Positions 38,581-50,600 of a stretch of 64,000 nt of DNA are shown here, in pieces. The position numbers and the translations under genes are program-made. Location of the stretch: positions 9,403,073 to 9,467,072 of the forward strand of contig CM055207.1 in assembly GCA_029224185.1 (NCBI GenBank), given 5' to 3'. Position 1 is the first letter of the stretch, and the number at the start of each line of letters is the position of its first letter. The notes below the pieces were generated by a model. That model did no database searches, was not told the DNA's origin, and worked only from the letters and a program-made list of their open reading frames with translations. The DNA is from Karalla daura (taxonomy: Eukaryota; Chordata; Actinopteri; Chaetodontiformes; Leiognathidae).

Positions 38581-38985
38581 TTAACCCTTGTGTTGTCTTC
38601 GGCTCAAAAACAACCTGAATCTGCATTTAACAGCTACTCAGAGTAAACCCCTTAAATGTTGCTTTTTTTCAACTCGAAATTTGGTTACTTTTCCTGAAGT
38701 GATCCCAGAATTAGAAACATCAATAGAAAATGTTACCACCTTGCCTACAAATTTGCCTTAGGGTAAATTTTGACACAGACACCAAAAGTCATGTCACATC
38801 ATATGACATGGATTCAGTTAAAGCCATATGAAGCCACATCTTATTGTGGCTTTAAAGTAACTTAAACACTCATATAAAGCAACATTTTAGCATGTTTCCT
38901 TACTTTGTGACAGAAAATAGATTAAAAAACAGACACCCTTGAGGACAAGGTGTTTGCAGAAAATGAGGACAACAAGAGGGTTGAA
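38581..38985. mobile_element. MITE with TTAACCCTTGTGTTGTC-type inverted repeats
   Basis: The left end TTAACCCTTGTGTTGTCTTC and right end GAGGACAACAAGAGGGTTGAA (first 20 bases matter) are imperfect inverted repeats about 405 bp apart. The interior is non-coding. ACCCT(T/C)GTGTTGTC termini are common on fish MITEs. Superfamily not assigned. Confidence 0.6.
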
Positions 38986-39445
38986 AAAAAAAGAGCTCTA
39001 GCTCTGTCCCCAGCTGTATACAACTTTTAACCCTCAACTTTTAACCCTCATCTGCATCTGTCTTTACAATCAGCATTTATGTGGCTTGCATGTATCTCAT
39101 GTATATATATATATATGGAACACAGCCTCTACTGCATAGTTACTTTTCCATGTTTCTTCTTGTACTTTTTACCAATTTATGCTGTACACGTTTGCACATT
39201 ACATTTTTGCACCTTTGATTAGATGCCACACTGCATTTCATTGCCCTACATACCTTTGCTCTGAGCAATTACAGTGAAGTTAATTTTAATTTAATCTAAC
39301 CTGATGAACTTACTAAAGAGTCAAATACATCTCGTAAAACATAAATAGGTAAATACTATCATTCACCTTATTAAGTTCAGCAATATAACTGATTACCTGA
39401 TTCCTTATCTGATTACCATCTATTTAAAGACATTACATTGCCTCC

Positions 39446-39450
<5 letters not shown>

Positions 39451-39508
<58 letters not shown>
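39451..39508 (+). repeat. (CA)n(TA)n compound microsatellite
   Basis: CA units 39451-39481, then TA units to about 39508. Confidence 0.97.
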
Positions 39509-39514
<6 letters not shown>

Positions 39515-39778
39515 TGCAAGTGTGATTGGAGGTTACAGTGAGATGTTTCCAGCTAAATTAGAAACTAATGAATGAAAAAATAGAGACCTGGCTGTCAGAA
39601 TCATCTTTGCTCAACAGTCACACAGTTGGAACTTCTTTTGTTAATTAAAGCCAAGACGAGCTAAACAAGCACAGAAAAAAATATCCTTTGTAATGTTATA
39701 TCTTGCATTCAGTTTATATACAACTCTGTGTACTAACCAGTTTCCTCTCCCTTCAGTCTGAAGTTGCAGAGCCTGGTG

Positions 39779-40218
39779 TCATCTCTCCCCTGATAGACCC
39801 CCTGCTGCCCCGGGCCACAAACCCTCCTCCTCCTCCTCTTCCTCAGGGTGTGAACTCTGCTGGCTGCAGGTGCAGGTGATGACTGGATTGGCAGCAGGTG
39901 AGTGGGCGTAATGAGGAAAGTAGGTCACTGTGCCCTGACTGAAACACACACACAGTCGGGGGGACAAACAGGACACGCCGCGGAGAGGAGAAACGACAGT
40001 AACAGTCTGGATGAGGGAGAAATCCTGTGAGATTCAGACACAATCTGGGCCAGAGCGATATCTGCCGATTGCAGAGCCCTCAGCTTTACGGGAGCGCCAC
40101 ACTCACCTCTCCTCCCACACTGGACAGTCCAGCTGGCGGAGCTGGTGCACGATGAGACAAATGGCGAACAAGGCAGATGGCGATGAAAACAAAACAAACT
40201 TTATGAAGTGGTGGAAAT
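39779..40218 (-). CDS. speculative two-exon 3' end of an unknown gene
   Basis: Not recognised. Exon 40218-40107 (112 nt) lies between a good acceptor (TACTTGTGTCCAG) and a near-consensus donor (GAGAG|GTGAGT). It encodes FHHFIKFVLFSSPSALFAIC and LIVHQLRQLDCPVWEE, with a hydrophobic, membrane-like stretch. Exon 39938-39779 follows GTGTGTGTTTCAG and encodes QGTVTYFPHYAHSPAANPVI, a Cys/Ser segment, seven glutamates, and a TGA stop at 39779. Phase 2 plus one base joins the two (AG+T, Ser). Phase match and splice signals are the only support. No upstream exon or homologue was found, and chance is possible. Confidence 0.25.
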
Positions 40219-40389
40219 CTGGACACAAGTAAAAGTACAATGACCCCCAATAATGAAAAAAACCCCACCAGCTCAATGTGGAGCCCCCCTGAGCAACCCA
40301 CTCAAATAACTACCCTGCCAAACTGAAAAAACAAATGACAAAACTAATACAATAATGTAACACTTTCTAAATGAAGATTCTGTAGTAGG

Positions 40390-40465
40390 AGCAACACGTT
40401 AGCTTTGTGAATAGTGCTGTTGCCCCCTAGCAAAAATGTCCTTTCAGTGTGTGAGTTTACATATC
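40390..40465 (+). mobile_element. SINE 5' fragment
   Basis: AGCAACACGTTAGCTTTGTG-AATAGTGCTGTTGCC ... TAGCAAAAATGTC resembles the tRNA-like head of the local SINE family. The body is missing. Confidence 0.35.
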
Positions 40466-42014
40466 TCCCTGAAGAGGGATGCTACACGTTACAACCATGG
40501 CTACTCGTGTTACAACACATTTGAATTCATGTTACAGTATACTAATGCTAGCACTAGGCTAACAAGGAGACTGCTGAGGAAAACAAAGCAAAGCCTGTAG
40601 TGCTGCTTGAATCAGGGGAAGTGCTTGTGTCAGAGTATCTTGTTGAAAATATGCTGCCACTGTCAACAACAAAATCACTGGCTTTTAGAAAGCGTGTCAG
40701 CAAATGCCCTGTCAACACTGGCAATGACAAGATAAGCTAACACTGAGTGATGTTCTATAGACTTGTTCATAAACAGTGTTAGTCGCTTGGCTGTGCCAAG
40801 GCTGTTTCCATTACAAACAGCGGCCTAAACAGTGGTATAACATTAGGGTTTTGAACATGCTCCTCTTAAAATGGCATCAGTGTCCTCTGCCTAATTAGCC
40901 TGCTCTTTGTTTTGTTGAGCTCAGACCAGATTTTGGTGAAAGCAGGCCAAAAATAGTGTGTTGAGTTACAATTCTGAGGAAGTTTTTTCTGTTGTAATGC
41001 AACTAATGATGTAGTGCATTTTGGAAGAAACATACCCAACATTGCTGGTTAATAAGTGACAAGTACTCTCAGTTCAAATATTGCAGTGTGTTTTTGATGA
41101 GCATAACACTTGAAAAAAAATGTTTAGTTTGGGAAGTATGATAAATTCTTTGCTACAAGAGGTAAATAGGATTATATAGTGAAAGGCAACTTTAGAACCC
41201 TAATGAACATATTAATGGCTTAGAAGAAAATTTAAGTGATGGGTAGAAGTACAGCTCATAGACAGCACACAGAGCTCATGTACATTACTTACTGTCTTAC
41301 TATTCATCCCTGTCTCCCCCACATTATAATTAACTGCCAATGTAATGCGAACACACACACTCACACACACACAGTGGCCTTTCCATTCTACTGTCTTTGG
41401 TGTGTTCGCTGGCCTGGTTCTACAACGGCAGATCATCCTTGAGCTCTCGAACGTGCCCTGCTCTCATGTCAGCGGCTCCCCCGCAGGTGTCAATGGAAAA
41501 CAAACAAATCCTCTCCCCTTCCAGGAGGGAAGCGGCCCCTTGTATTAACATGGCCAGTGGAAATGTTAAATATCGCCTCGCATCCCTTGTCGGGGGTGGG
41601 TGGGGGATGCGTGTGTGTGTGTGGGGGGTGGCTGCTTGGAGACTTTAGGCTGCGTCCACGCTGGCTGTGCTGCATTACACACGCTGGCCTGCTGCTGTCC
41701 TCCTAATCTCTGTGCCATCTGGTTGGGAACCTCCCCGTCCCCCTGCACCTCTGGCGCATTAGTATTCCTCTCACACTTACAGTGTGTGTATTGTGAGTGT
41801 GTGGGTGTGTGTGTGTCTATAGAGCATTCCTCAGCAACCTTAAAGAGTCAGCAGCAATGAGGCCCTGCCCCCCTGAAAATCTGCCTCATTCCTGTTAATG
41901 AGAAAACTGATACTTAGATCATCTTTGTGTGCGTTGCATCGTAGCTTTAAAATTCAGAGCCCATACATTAGTGGAGAAAGTACACTATAAGCTGAGAGTC
42001 TCGAATATAAAAGG

Positions 42015-42117
42015 TTTAGACAAAGAGAATGGAAGGAATACCGAGCATGTGCTCTGTAGTGACGTTCCAATCAATTCTTCCATTACAGTCCTCCTGGGAT
42101 TTTACAATCCCACACAT
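42015..42117. repeat. unclassified dispersed repeat, copy B
   Basis: Partner of 23085-23185. Minus-strand translations of both copies are alike: S-Q-E-x-C-N-x-R-I-x-W followed by T-T-x-H-M-L-x-x-P-S-I-L-F. They could therefore be relics of a coding repeat or simply of the same DNA repeat. Confidence 0.65.
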
Positions 42118-44119
42118 ACTCTGCTGTGGTACATCAAAACACTGGCAGACATATTTTTCTCCATCTTCTCTCTTCCCCTGCTCACTCTCTCTGTCCCACC
42201 GAACCAGTCTAGGCAGATATCCACTGACTCTGAGCTTGATTCTGCTCAAGATTTAAGCAAGAATCGGAAGAGGAGGAATCAGATATTGAGGTAGAACCGG
42301 GAGCTACATACTCTACTGTCATTTCACCAAAGACTTCACCAAGTTGCCATTTCATCATCCGAAACATAAAAAAAGAATGAAGACGTGATAATGTTTTTGG
42401 ACCTGTCATTGATTCTTTGGACGGGTATAGACCAGCCTGTAGTTGTTATTCTTGTCAAGGTGTGAAAATGCATCTCACTGATAATGACATCTCTAATAAA
42501 ACGTAATTGATGTACAACAAAGCAACATCACCTGGGACCTGTGACTCTATCCCTGCTGCGGTTCCCAGAGTCTGAGCTTAAGGCGGCTCCTCACTCGCTT
42601 CTTGGCCTTGCCTCCCCCGGCAGGAGAGCGCAGTCAGCAAGCAGCGTACTCGGTAATCTTCTGAGCGCCGCTTCAAACAGCGTTTCCAGCGTTTAGGACG
42701 AGCTGCGATCAAAGACTGATCGCTTCCCTTTCAAATCCACACGGCCTCTCATTAGCGCCACAGTAGGCGGAGCTCGGACGGGAATCCATCATGGTTTTCC
42801 GCCCGATTCAGGATTTATTATTAAAGACAGCCTATATGTCTGTTGTGAAGTCCAAATAAATCCGTAAAAGCTGATTATCTTGTAGACGTCACTGACAACA
42901 GATGCCGGTGACAACTTGATGGATATACAATCTTTAGAGAAAATAATATTGTTCTGGAAAAGTACTGTGGCCTGTATAACCTTGTGTGAACTCACAGACA
43001 TGGACTCACAGTTTGCGACTGTGAGTTTTATATCAGTTCATTCACATGGACTTCATCATTTGTTTTAAACATTTGTATTAACCTTTGTGCATCAATAAAA
43101 AGAAGGACTGTGACCTTATCAAGCAGTTGCTCGACTTCATGCTCCGAATAGTGGGAACCACCACACCATCGGTGTTCTCAAGGAATCTGAAATATTTGCA
43201 TGTTGCCAAGGTAACATGATGAAGTTATGTGATGAAGGCGGTATAACAGAGATGGCGTGATCATGATAGTATAAAACTTGTGGAAACTTTGGTTCTGGGA
43301 GCTCCTCTCTCATAAAGCATGATGTCATGTGAGATGAGAGATGATTGTACACGACTAGAGTAAAGACGACATTGCTTCAAAAGACCTTCCTGCATTCACA
43401 GAGATTACAGTACTTCTCTATCAGCGATCCGTCATCTCATCCTCTCCAGCTATCGCTCTGTGGAGCTGTGTGCAGTTTTCCTCCTTTCGCAGCAGAATGT
43501 TTATGCTGCGTTTCCATACCCTGCTGCTCTGATCCACCTCTGTCAGCCTGGGTTTGACGTCAACATTGTGTATCACGTTGTGGCTTGGATCTGCAGAAAA
43601 ATTTGCATTTTATGTTTTTCAAGGGTCAAGATACATCTCCGTATAACAGATATGAGCTGACAGTGTGGGCACGACCTTGTTTGTGGCTGAGACGAGGTGC
43701 AGAGTAGGAGCAGAAGCCGAATGCAGATGACTGAGGGAGCGCGGGTGAGGATCAATGATGTATTAACAGAAATCAGATAAAAATGTGGTGGACTCGCAGG
43801 TGCCAGAGCTCTGGGACACAGGTAAGAGCAACACTACGGCATCAGTGAGCTGACAGGGGAGTAGAGGAAGAGGATCGCTGTATTGATCAGTGAGTGAGAC
43901 GCAGGGGCGGAGGTGGCTGAAGAGGGGAACAGCTGCAGGGGGGCAGCGAGGTGAAGGAGAAAGAGGAGAAAGAGGAGAAAATCTGGCATCCACAGGAGAA
44001 ACACCTGTGTGTGCACCGTTATTCACTCTGTTTTTGGTTTCCACCAAACGCCTGCAGGGAATATCAGTTCCACTCTGTCCACCAGTGAACATATGAGGAG
44101 AGCATATGGCTGCCCGGCC

Positions 44120-44860
44120 GCATGACAGATGAATGATTAGCACAGTTGCCTCTCAGCAAAAGGGTCCCCAGTTGGAATCTCCGTCAGTCCTGGTCTCTCT
44201 ATGGTTCCTTTTCCACTGATGTGGATCCAATGCTGGTTCCGCGGTGGTGCTAACAGTAGTTAGAGAAAAAAAAAATTGTTCGAGTTTCCACCAACAAAGA
44301 AATGGCTCTTGCCCAGAAATAGAGCAGCATCAATACTTGACCAGGCAAGAGCCAGCATCAGAGGTTAGGAGTTGGGTTATTTGGGACTGAATCAGCAGCT
44401 AAAGAAATAGAGGAAAAACTATAGGGCGAAAACAATAAAACACAGTCGAAGTCACAATGAATGGCCAAAGAATCCACATTTTCATGTCCTAGACCCAGTC
44501 GTCACCGTCAGATCAGCAGTGATGTATACTTAATGATGTACTAATGAGGTAATGACATGGCTCAGGTTGAAAAAGCAATTGATTCTCAATTGGTTTGCAG
44601 GTTGAACTATTTCGGGTAGAAAGAAGCAAGTGTTGTTTGTTTCCCATGTGCACATAGGTTTCCTCCCAGTATCCCAAAACATGCATTTTTACGTCTATTG
44701 GAGACTTTAAATTGGCCCCAGGAGTGAAAATGAATGGCATGTGTGTGTGCGGCTTGTGATGGACTGGAGATGTGTCCGGGGTGAGTTCCTTGCCTTTGCC
44801 CTCGGTGAGCTGGAGATTCCCATGATACGTTACGGGAAGATGATGGATGAATATATGACT
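44120..44860 (+). mobile_element. SINE split by an inserted sequence
   Basis: The head is at 44128-44205 (GATTAGCACAGTTGCCTCTC-AGCAAAAGGGTC). The body resumes at 44630 (CATAGGTTTCCTCCCAGTAT, CCCAAAACATGC) and runs through GTGATGGACTGGAGATGTGT-CC to a GATGGATGAAT end. Between them, 44208-44600 begins GGTTCCTTTTCCACTGATGT. This is reminiscent of fish hAT-type MITEs with GGTTCCTTTTCCACTG motifs. Confidence 0.5.
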
Positions 44861-45714
44861 GTTCACTGTTGTGGAGTCTAAGAGCGAGTCATGGAAAAAT
44901 GAAAACCATCCGTCCAGAATAGACCAGGAAAAAACATTTTTCTTGGTCTATTTTGAAAGTGAACCACATCTGCTGTCATTTGAATTTAAAACACAAGTCT
45001 GCAGAGCGACGGCTCATTATTTGAAATGAAATTAGAAGCAAACATTTCACAGCAGAGGCGGCAGCGCACATAAAAGTTTAGGATTTGGGTTTGAAAGAAA
45101 TGCTTTAATATTAACAAGAGGTTCTCGACACGAGGCTGTTCAATTTATGTTACAAAGGATTCTGCTTTGTTCTCTGTCTTTGCATTTTATCTGCAGTTAA
45201 TGACCAAGAAGTTACGTAAACTTTGCAGTTGACTCCAGCGAAGAGCCTGCACGGTTTTCTGCACATTTGCCAACGTAAGGAAGAGCCAACGATGCAAATA
45301 TGTGCATCTGAATAATAACTAAGATGAATATGTGATCGGACAGAGATGCATAGGGATGAGATATACCATGAGCCTGCAGGACAGCTTGAGTGCTCCTTGG
45401 AACAAACTGCACATCTGGAAATCTCCCTGCGGTGGGCAGCTAGGTTAAGATCCAGTACTGAAGTATTTGCATTTGTCATGTTTCTCCACTGATTTATTCT
45501 GATTTTTCCTTTAATGTGACTTGCATTTGTATTTTGTACACCTTCCCTTCATGGCTGTGCATTGCAGAGCAGATACAGTATGTAAATCTGTAAACATCAT
45601 GAAAATTCAGTGAAAGGTGTGGTGAATAATGTTGAACCGACAGACACTGTATGTGTTTAGAACCCTGAATATTTTCTATTTATGATAATTTTATCTTTCC
45701 TTTGCAGCTGCCTT

Positions 45715-45762
45715 GGCTCAATTCCCCCCCTCCGGGATCAATGAAGTTCATTTTAATCTTCA
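45715..45762 (+). mobile_element. LINE-type 3' tail fragment
   Basis: GGCTCAATTCCCCCCCTCCG-GGATCAATGAAGTTCATTTT follows the AATTTCCCC..GGGATCAATAAAGTT pattern of fish LINE tails. Confidence 0.5.
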
Positions 45763-46223
45763 TAAAAACCTTCTTATAGACTCAATATAGTTTTAGTCTG
45801 CATGCCGTGATGAAGGAAATCTCTGTAATACCCATTTGTAAGTCCTGTACAACTTACCTCGCCCGCAGTCGCTGCAGTCCTGAAGGGGAGGAAACTCAGA
45901 TATACAGAATTTGACGTAAATGAGGCATAAATAAAGAATTGTACTTTGCTCGCATGGTTCATTTCTTCATTTCCATCCACAATCCTCATGGCCATTGTTA
46001 GAATTCCAAACAGTGAAGTTGATCTTTTGTGTCTGTAGCCTATGGAAATGGCGCAGGGCATCTTGGGAAATAATGAGAATGGACTGAAATCCTTTTCATG
46101 CAGGAACTGTAAATTTGTAAGTAAAGTAAAAGTGAGAGAATATTTTCTTTCTGGTGATAAAATACATTATACTTTACCACAGTCTTCTCACACGTGAAAT
46201 TCAACACACACAGCTAAACACAC

Positions 46224-46226
<3 letters not shown>

Positions 46227-46286
<60 letters not shown>
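46227..46286 (+). repeat. (CA)30 microsatellite
   Basis: Uninterrupted CA dinucleotides over about 60 bp, downstream of the nrg3 3' end. Confidence 0.97.
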
Positions 46287-46288
<2 letters not shown>

Positions 46289-46546
46289 CCACTATGTGAA
46301 GCACGAATAACAAGCTAAACATTAATGCATGTGGTGTCTCTAATGGTTCCTGTAAAGGAGGTAGAGAAACAGGTGTGAGACCAAGGCCTGATACATACAG
46401 GCACTAATAAACCATGGTGCTGTGGATAAAGTACAAAAATACCTGTGTGTGTTTCTGCTGGCATGGAGATTTCTTCAGATCAATTCCCCCACAAAAAAAG
46501 TGGACTGAGATGAACGAAACCCTTAATTAACACTGTTATCTTAGTC

Positions 46547-46770
46547 TTTATTTTGTCACAATTGTAGTCAAATATATATATGTCTATACGACATATATAA
46601 TATGACATATATAATTTCATTTCTTTACAATAGAGAAACAACATAGAGATGACACACTATTTTGGTTTCTAAGTAGAAGCTCCCTTTAAATAGTGGCATT
46701 TTTTTCAATACACTGTTTAGGTCAAGCTCCCACCCGAGTTTTTGTTTTTCCTTGTTGAGTCACATTTATT
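46547..46770 (-). terminator. candidate nrg3 polyadenylation signals
   Basis: AATAAA on the minus strand at 46765-46770 and again at 46547-46552, 270-490 bp beyond the nrg3 stop codon. The hexamer is frequent in AT-rich DNA, so this is only a suggestion. Confidence 0.25.
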
Positions 46771-47035
46771 CACAATGTGTGTTTGTTTGTCTCTTTTTCC
46801 TTCATAACTTTACGTCTCTTTTCGTGTCGGCATTTTTTAAACTTCGACAGTTCAATCTGTTTGTGTTCCTTCAAAAACAAAAGAAAAAAAAACAGAGAGA
46901 GAAATTGACGGCCCTCTGGTTTTGGTCCGTGTCGCCTTCGCAGTCCCCTCCCCACCACCACCACCTGCCCCACCATCCCGCGCCACCAGAGAAGGTATAC
47001 AGTCACTGGAGACGCTGTCTGTGGAGTTAATCCAA

Positions 47036-47684
47036 TCAGCTCGCGGAAGGTTTGGCGTTTCCCGGTCCTCTGCAGCTGGGTCCTTTGGTGGCATCACTGC
47101 AACCTCGGTACTGTCCCTGGCCTTCTCTTTGGGCTGCTGCTTTCAGGCTCCTGCTCCCAGCGGCCATGTGCACGCGCTGGGCTGAGTGTTGCACGCCCCT
47201 CCCCCCGGACTCCTGCACCGCCTTGGCCGCATGGACCTCTCTCTGGGACGTCTTCTCCGCGGCGCTGCCACAAAGCTTTTCCCGTTTTAACTCCTTAGCC
47301 ATTTCCACTGTGATTTCAAAGGAGCAGGGAGTCGAGGCGAGATTCTTCTCCGAGCCGTTCATAGTGGCGGTGATGCCGTTGGTGGGGAGAGAGTTGCAGA
47401 GTGGAGAGGGAGGGTTGGTGAGGGGTTTCCCGGTCAGAGTGGGACGCCACTTGAGGAGCCCCGCCTGGCTGATGCTGCTGGCATCCACGTTCCCGGTCTC
47501 CGGGTCGCAGGCTTGGAGCGACGGGATGATGGGCACGGAGCGGGCGCGCAGGGACGCAGGCAGGAAGGCGGGTCCCTCGTCCAGGCGGGTGCAGGGTACC
47601 TCGGTCCAGCCCTTCCTGGCCGCGAAGTGAGAGAGCGAGGTCCTGCCGAGGAGGCTGCCGACTCTCCCGCCTGCAGAATCACAC
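47036..47684 (-). CDS. nrg3: nrg3-like terminal coding exon C with stop
   Basis: 649 nt ending at TGA. It starts after CTGCTGCCTGAAG (first residues CDSAGGRVGSLLGR). This acceptor keeps phase with exon B. The stronger-looking AG at 47671-47672 would shift the frame. The block LRARSVPIIPSLQ then GLLKW is the NRG3-like part. The remainder (ITATMNGSEKNLASTPCSFE ... EMAKELKREK ... GPGNAKPSAS) has no counterpart I know. The exon is GC-rich, so other frames are also partly open. The frame is fixed by the SVPIIPS motif. Confidence 0.7.
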
Positions 47685-50600
47685 CTTCAGGCAGCAGAGA
47701 AGCCGGGAGAGAGAGAGAGAAAAAGAGAGAGAGAAGAGAAATGGCAGGTTGAGAATTGAGAAAGCCACTCGTTTATACTGCGACCTTTTCCATCCTGGAC
47801 AACCAATTCCTAAGAGGAATAAAAAGAGCAGGGGAATATGGAAATAAAGCGGCCACTCTGTTCTGGGTTTTACCATTTCATTCGCCCCATTGTTCGACAG
47901 AAAAATCACCTCGCACCAACAAAATGATTACTATTTGGGTATTGTTTTTTCATAACCTTGTGTAATTATTTATAATCCGCGGTATGAGTGGACTCTATTG
48001 TTGCTGCCTGAATGTTTTAACTGAAAAATCCCTTCTCTCGTGACTGCCTTACTGAAGATTTACAGCTTTAGCCTCACAGCTGCTGGATGCCTAACCCTGG
48101 AGAGTCTGAGTACACGGACAAATTATATACACTGCCTACTTGAACACGTGCAAGCATCCTCTGATCTTTCCGCCTCGCCATGAAAACCAGACTCATTAAA
48201 AGATTTCGCTGAACGCGCCTCGTCTGACAGCCTCGCAGCGTGACATTTGGGGTGACTTTGGGCGTTTGCGGGTGTGGGAACGCGGCACGTTTCGCCTGGA
48301 GATGACGCACGCCCGCGATGGGGCTTCTCGACCAAGGTGACGTATCGCGAAACGGTGTGGATGGGCTCGTGAGGCACCGAGTCGGGTGTGATAAATAACA
48401 CGGTCGAGTGGGTGAGTTCGTACGTGAGAGGCGAGTTTGCACAAGAGTTGATACCGCTTCTTAAGACTCGATTCACATTTGGCATCACCCCGACACAGCC
48501 CTGGGAGACAGCCAGCATTATTGTCAGCCTTCAGAGACAGTTTGTAGCATAACCAAGTTTAAATAATTGAATCACTTTCCCACTACTTCCCTCGGTATTA
48601 GGAGGGCGATGCGGGCTGGAGGTAAATCCTGCAGATCACAACTCTAAAAATAACTCCCGTGGCAAATTTGCCTTCAATTCTGTCCTCATCTGCGACGGGT
48701 AAATATGTGTTTTGACGCTGGATAATGGAGTCGACAATGCTCTGCGGGGATTTGTCGTCGCAAAACGGAAAACATGGGAGAGTATTCAGTTTGTTGTTTG
48801 CCGCTCTCGCCTCTTTTTTTCTTCCCTAACACCTCCATCCACGCTGAACACTCTCGTCGTCGTCTCCACACAGTCTTCCTTCTTTCCTCACTTTGCCCTC
48901 ACTCGTTCTCTCGCTCTCCTCTCCACCTCCCATTTCTCATTTCCTAAGATGAGAGGGTGTATCCATGGCAACAGGGGAGAGGTGGGGGCCAGGGAAGAGG
49001 AGGAGGAGGTGGAAGAGGAGGAGGAGGAGAAGGAGGAGGAGGAGGAGGAGGCTGTGAGCGCGGCTGTTTGCTGTTGCGTGGTTGGAAGGTCGACAGAACT
49101 ACGTCATCTCAGCCTCCTGGAGGCAGCGAGGCACGCTCGGCTGATGGATCTGCGAGCGAATCATCAATGGCTAATGAGATCTAAATTGTTTAACTGTACA
49201 AATGCGGCGTTATCCTCGAGAAGACGCGAGACCCTCTCATTTCAGAGCTGTGTTAGATTTAATAGCTCGTGGCTTGCAGATTTCGGCTTTTAAAAAGGAA
49301 TTCTTGCTAGTTTATTTATTATTAGTTTGTTTGTTATTCTGCCTGTGTCTGTGTGCCTTAAGAGGGAATCTGTTATGCTCCTGGAGGATCTCTCTCTCTC
49401 TCTCTCTCTTTCTCTATCCATGCACAACCATTTTGAAGTAACTGCTGAGCTCCATGGAGCTTTGTTTAAAAATGTAAATTATGGAAATAGGTCACATAAA
49501 GAGTTTGGCAGCTAGCAGTGCACCCTGCGAGTCACTGTAATGCTCAGTCAGGTCGGCATGCTAACACGAACATTGCTCGGCACTTTTAATGCGAGCGCCA
49601 CGCACGAGGGACGCCAGCGCTTTAATGACAGACGTTTCTGGTAACTCTGCCGTCGCTCGAGATGCGCCGCTCTGACAGCAAATTAGGCTCTCCCTCACCT
49701 GAATGCTAAACAGGACTTGAGCTTGGAGACGCTCTCTTCCGCATCGGTTAAATCAAACCCGAAATAATTCAATGTTTTCCTAGTTACATGTTTAGGAGGA
49801 AGTACCGGTGGACCTGCTCAACATTTTCAGCATGTGGAACGGAGGACACATCGGCATGCGAAGCAAGATGAATATCCCCGCTGTTCGGTCCATGTTACGC
49901 AACAATGAATCTTGTCTAAAATCTGCCGAGAAAGTTCGGTCTGATGTGAAATAACGTGTGTAGGTTATTCCTACACGGATCACCTCCTCCCACCTGGAAG
50001 ATGCAAGATCATCGCTCCACAAAGAACAGAAAGACTGCAGAGAAATGCATTAACATGGTTATGATCATATGTAGTATTACCATCCAATGATTGTGCCGGA
50101 TGCCCAATACTATTGCTCCTTCATCACAGTACAGTAAAAGAAGTAGAAATGTTCTCAGTTGTTTGGAATTTGACCAGCAGGACCAGGGCTTCTACGAGCC
50201 ACTGTGAGCCATTGTTCATTGCAAGAATACAGCACTGAAATTAATGAAAATGATTTAAACAAAACTTTCTCTTTTTCTCTCTTTCCTCCTCCCAGATTCA
50301 CCATTTAATGCCTGACCGACTTGCTCTGTTTCCAGAGCAGTTTAGTGTGAAACTGCGAAGCATATCACTGGATTGAAACGAAAACAGAAAAAGAGGAAAA
50401 AAAAAAAACAAGCATGCTAACAACTTTGACTTCACATCGGGCTACCTTTCACTGAACCCGTGCCAGCGAGGATCATCGCACTGTACTTCTCAGATGTGTA
50501 AGTTATTTTAAGCCCGCAGATAGCCAACGTGGTGCGAGGTGGCTCTGCCAAAAGTCCTCCCTGCTTTTAATGCCTCCTGAACCGGCTCCAGAGGCTGCGC

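Noticed and set aside
41929..42294. 121-codon plus-strand frame
   Set aside because: It overlaps the dispersed repeat shared with 23.1 kb. No family recognised.
47052..47630. 192-codon plus-strand open frame
   Set aside because: Antisense shadow of the GC-rich nrg3 terminal exon. The minus frame carries the SVPIIPS motif.
48712..49293. 193-codon plus-strand open frame with poly-Glu
   Set aside because: The acidic run comes from the GGA tract. The rest is low-complexity and unsupported by splice or homology signals.
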